Source: Balneolales bacterium (GTDB taxonomy: Bacteria; Bacteroidota; Rhodothermia; Balneolales; Natronogracilivirgulaceae). Taken from it: a stretch of DNA of 34,303 bases. Below are positions 32,049 through 34,303 of this stretch, piece after piece. Made by a program: the position numbers and the translations under genes. The DNA lies in NCBI GenBank assembly GCA_007116685.1, contig SKIC01000276.1:1-34303 (forward strand). The letters run 5' to 3'. Positions within the stretch are counted from its first letter, which is position 1, and the number at the start of each line of letters is the position of its first letter. The notes beneath the pieces are model-generated. The model had not been told where the DNA came from and made no database searches. It worked only from the letters and a program-made list of their open reading frames with translations.

Positions 32049-33209
32049 CTACTCTGCTAAAATTAATTTAGCGATAGTTTGAAGTTGCATAAATGATGTG
32101 CCTTCATAAATCTTACCAATTTTGGCATCTCTGTAGAATTTTTCTACCGGATACTCTTTTACGTAGCCATACCCGCCAAAAACTTCTACTGCACGCGAGG
32201 TAACTTTCTCTGCAACGTCAGAAGCGTAGTATTTTGCCATAGCAGCTTCTTTTAGGAAAGGTTGTCCGGCCATTTTTAATCTTGCGGCATTGTATACCAG
32301 CAACCTAGCTGTTTCCAACCATGTTGCCATTTCGGCTAATTGAAACTGCATTCCCTGAAACGAAGATATCGACTTACCAAACTGCTTTCGCTCTTTGGAA
32401 TAATCCAATGCGGCATCTAAGGCCCCCTGAGCAATACCAATCATTTGGGCACCGATACCAATCCGGCCTTCGTTGAGTGTTTCGATAGCTACTTTGTAGC
32501 CTTTTCCTTCTTCGCCTAAAATGTTTTCAGCCGGTACTTCGCAATCTTCCAGAATAAGTTCACATGTGGAACTTGCGCGAATCCCAAGTTTGTCTTCTTT
32601 CTTGCCCACAGAAAATCCGGGAAAACTTTTCTCAACTACAAATGCTGTAATTCCCTTGTATCCGGCTTCAGGATTAACATTTGCGAAAACTATAAAAATG
32701 TCGGCTTCATTAGCATTGGTAATCCATAGCTTATTGCCGTTGAGGATATATTTATCACCTTTTTTCTCAGCACGGCATTTAAGGCCAAAAGCATCTGAGC
32801 CAGAACCGGCCTCAGAGAGGGCGTAAGCACCAACTTCTTTTTCAGCTAGTCTTGGCAGATATTTTTGCTTGATTTCATCATTCCCAAAGTTGATAAAGGC
32901 ATTGTTTACTAATGTATTTTGAACATCCATAAAAACAGAAGCTGAGGCATCTACACGCGCAATTTCTTCAATGGCTAGAATAGACATAAAGAAGTTTCCG
33001 CCACCACCGTTGTATTCTTCAGGGATTTCAATTCCCATTAAACCCATTTCAAAGAATTGCTGAACCAATTCAGGCTTGAGTTTTGCCTCCTGATCCATTT
33101 CATGCACGTGCGGTTTAATAATAGTATCAGCGAATTCAGCAGCGGCATCCTTCAACATCTGCTCGTCTTCGGTAAATTTTGTGAGAGGGCTAATAATTTG
33201 TTCAGACAT
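32049..33209 (-). CDS. acyl-CoA dehydrogenase
   Basis: This FAD enzyme oxidises an acyl-CoA to the 2-enoyl-CoA in beta-oxidation or branched-chain amino acid catabolism. The 386 residues match the short/branched-chain type. The FAD/substrate motif YALSEAGSGSDAF (129-141) and the NGNKLWITNANEADIF loop are visible. So are VFGGYGYVKEYPVEKFYRDAKIGKIYEGTS and the predicted catalytic base E369 near the C-terminus. A predicted -7 box (TATATTTG, minus strand, 33271-33264) and a TGTAAGCGCTT box lie upstream. No electron-transfer flavoprotein gene is adjacent. Confidence 0.93.
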   Translation of the reverse strand: MSEQIISPLTKFTEDEQMLKDAAAEFADTIIKPHVHEMDQEAKLKPELVQQFFEMGLMGIEIPEEYNGGGGNFFMSILAIEEIARVDASASVFMDVQNTLVNNAFINFGNDEIKQKYLPRLAEKEVGAYALSEAGSGSDAFGLKCRAEKKGDKYILNGNKLWITNANEADIFIVFANVNPEAGYKGITAFVVEKSFPGFSVGKKEDKLGIRASSTCELILEDCEVPAENILGEEGKGYKVAIETLNEGRIGIGAQMIGIAQGALDAALDYSKERKQFGKSISSFQGMQFQLAEMATWLETARLLVYNAARLKMAGQPFLKEAAMAKYYASDVAEKVTSRAVEVFGGYGYVKEYPVEKFYRDAKIGKIYEGTSFMQLQTIAKLILAE

Positions 33210-33263
33210 AAATACTTTCCTGCTTGTTTAGAATAATTGTTTCAGACTTTGATTTTTCCTGCG

Positions 33264-33271
33264 CAAATATA
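33264..33271 (-). promoter_or_regulatory. -7 promoter element of the acyl-CoA dehydrogenase gene
   Basis: On the minus strand TATATTTG (33271-33264) matches the Bacteroidota TAnnTTTG -7 box exactly. A TTC trinucleotide 19 bp upstream is a weak -33. The -33 lies right next to the TGTAAGCGCTT box, so a bound repressor would block it. The leader would be about 50 nt. Confidence 0.5.
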
Positions 33272-33291
33272 CGGCTTGGCCAATTGATTTG

Positions 33292-33305
33292 AAAAAGCGC
33301 TTACA
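33292..33305. promoter_or_regulatory. TGTAAGCGCTT operator-like box at the acyl-CoA dehydrogenase promoter
   Basis: The plus strand reads AAAAAGCGCTTACA; on the minus strand it is TGTAAGCGCTTTTT. The core is identical to the box at 19608-19620. It lies just upstream of the predicted promoter of the dehydrogenase and about 80 bp before the lipoprotein gene at 33385, so it could control both divergent genes. Confidence 0.5.
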
Positions 33306-33384
33306 ATTATTAAAGAAGATTGTATTTCAATTTAAAGCAGGTTCTTTCTGAAACGAACTATGATTTGCTGTAGTTTGCTATCTA

Positions 33385-34209
33385 ATGAAAACAATACTCT
33401 ACACCGCGCTAGCTTTTTTCATCTCTTCATGTACCACCATTGAGATAAAAGAGGCAGACATATTCGACAATCACAAAACGGTTACGCCTCAGACATTTGA
33501 CAATAGCCAAATTCGACTGGTGGAGCGTATGATTCCTACATCAGACGGTGAAACTATCAACGCTTGGTTTTTCTACAGAGACGATGCCATCGCTACTGTT
33601 TTGTATACCGGCGGAAATGGGTTCCTCATGGTAAAATCAGGACTCCTGGTGAATATGTTTGAGCAAATCCCAGTCAATTTTGTGCTTTTTGATTATCGAG
33701 GGTTTGGGCAGAGCAGCGGCACACCAACCATAGCAGGCTTAAAAAATGACGTAGAAGCAATAATCGGGGAAATACATTTAGATGAAGATTTGAGCCATGT
33801 TCCCATAATAAACCACGGACATTCCATGGGTTCTTTCCTCGCATCTGATGCTGCGCGAAAATTCTATACGGATGCTCTGATTCTTGAAAGTCCAATCTCC
33901 AATCCGGAATCCTGGTCAAGAGGAATGGTTCCTTGGTTTTTGAGACCTTTTATTCGATTATCATTCGAAGACCATATTGCTAAAGAAGACAACATGGTTA
34001 TTCTCAAAGAATGGGAAAAACCATTACTGATTATGAATGGCACTGAGGATAATATCACTCCCATGTTTATGTCGGAGGAATTGTACGAGGTGGCTTTGAG
34101 CAATAAAAAGCATCTGATCAAAATCAACGGTGGGAATCACAACGATTTGCCAGGCTTTGAGGAATATGTAGATGCTTATCGGGAATTGATTGAGATGGTT
34201 TTGGAATAA
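33385..34209 (+). CDS. lipoprotein alpha/beta hydrolase
   Basis: This 274-residue protein has a lipoprotein signal (MKTILYTALAFFISSC; lipobox cysteine C16), so it is probably anchored in a membrane. The alpha/beta hydrolase fold shows the motif LFDYRGFGQSSGTP (101-114), nucleophile elbow GHSMGS with S147, D222 in GTEDNITP, and H252 in GGNHND. These are typical of a BEM46/serine aminopeptidase-like hydrolase. Substrate is not known. It is divergent from the acyl-CoA dehydrogenase, and the two may share the operator-like box in the gap. Confidence 0.85.
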   Translation: MKTILYTALAFFISSCTTIEIKEADIFDNHKTVTPQTFDNSQIRLVERMIPTSDGETINAWFFYRDDAIATVLYTGGNGFLMVKSGLLVNMFEQIPVNFVLFDYRGFGQSSGTPTIAGLKNDVEAIIGEIHLDEDLSHVPIINHGHSMGSFLASDAARKFYTDALILESPISNPESWSRGMVPWFLRPFIRLSFEDHIAKEDNMVILKEWEKPLLIMNGTEDNITPMFMSEELYEVALSNKKHLIKINGGNHNDLPGFEEYVDAYRELIEMVLE

Positions 34210-34303
34210 TCCCGCACGGTTTTGAGCGTATTCTACTAAACAGGCGGCTTCGTAAATCCTGAAATTGCTTTTAATTTATAACCGGAGCGCCGTAAATAAA
34301 GCA
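34210..34303. other. end of window, no feature seen
   Basis: The 94 bases after the hydrolase stop hold no ORF or clear hairpin. Confidence 0.4.

Overview
The window looks like chromosome from a marine member of the Balneolales/Rhodothermota-Bacteroidota lineage. The clearest sign is the C-terminal sorting domain of the 1089-residue secreted protein ([11 protein letters not shown], then a [10 protein letters not shown]-type beta strand and ...[22 protein letters not shown]). This is the type IX secretion domain typical of Balneolales, Ignavibacteria and relatives. Start regions mostly lack Shine-Dalgarno sequences, several starts are TTG, Bacteroidota-type -7 boxes (TAnnTTTG) occur, and there are several predicted Na+-coupled carriers. 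The lineage is inferred from these features; no search was run.

Layout. From 1 to about 12.6 kb the window is mostly housekeeping genes on the minus strand: dxs and xseB (overlapping), a divergent PmtA-like methyltransferase converging on a YgjP-type metallopeptidase, a tightly overlapping scpB - rluB - alpha/beta hydrolase - TPR operon, priA, and the comM/yifB AAA+ gene. From 12.6 to 16 kb there are plus-strand genes: a DUF4342 protein, a small secreted protein of unknown function behind an unusually elaborate upstream region, and an AGCS Na+/amino-acid symporter. From 16 to 20.5 kb a large T9SS-sorted fibronectin-type secreted protein is coupled to a 61-residue PID-CTERM-like membrane peptide, with a divergent orphan OmpR-type regulator. 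From 20.9 to 26.3 kb lie a secreted S9 peptidase, an OsmC-family protein and a membrane SpoIIE-type phosphatase. From 26.3 to 29.5 kb lies a carrier cluster: a YfcC-type permease, a sodium:solute symporter and a previously hidden 50-residue membrane ORF. The rest holds a small unknown protein, a triple-PAS protein without an output domain, an ankyrin protein, an acyl-CoA dehydrogenase and a lipoprotein alpha/beta hydrolase.

Non-coding content is unusually rich. The large gaps (7.66-7.95, 10.4-11.0, 12.9-13.5, 15.6-16.1, 20.5-20.9 and 23.0-23.3 kb) are filled with palindromes and repeat-like modules. They include a 136-bp hairpin bounded by 14-bp terminal inverted repeats next to priA. Several AAGCG(C/T)TT sites resembling LacI-family operators recur at 10.4, 13.1, 19.6 and 33.3 kb, which suggests one or more regulators shared by secreted and fatty-acid genes.

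I see no CRISPR array, phage, complete insertion sequence, tRNA or rRNA, and no obvious defence system. The best candidates for undescribed biology are the T9SS/PID-CTERM-like pair, the AAGCGCTT regulon, the carrier-associated small ORF and the palindromic repeat families.
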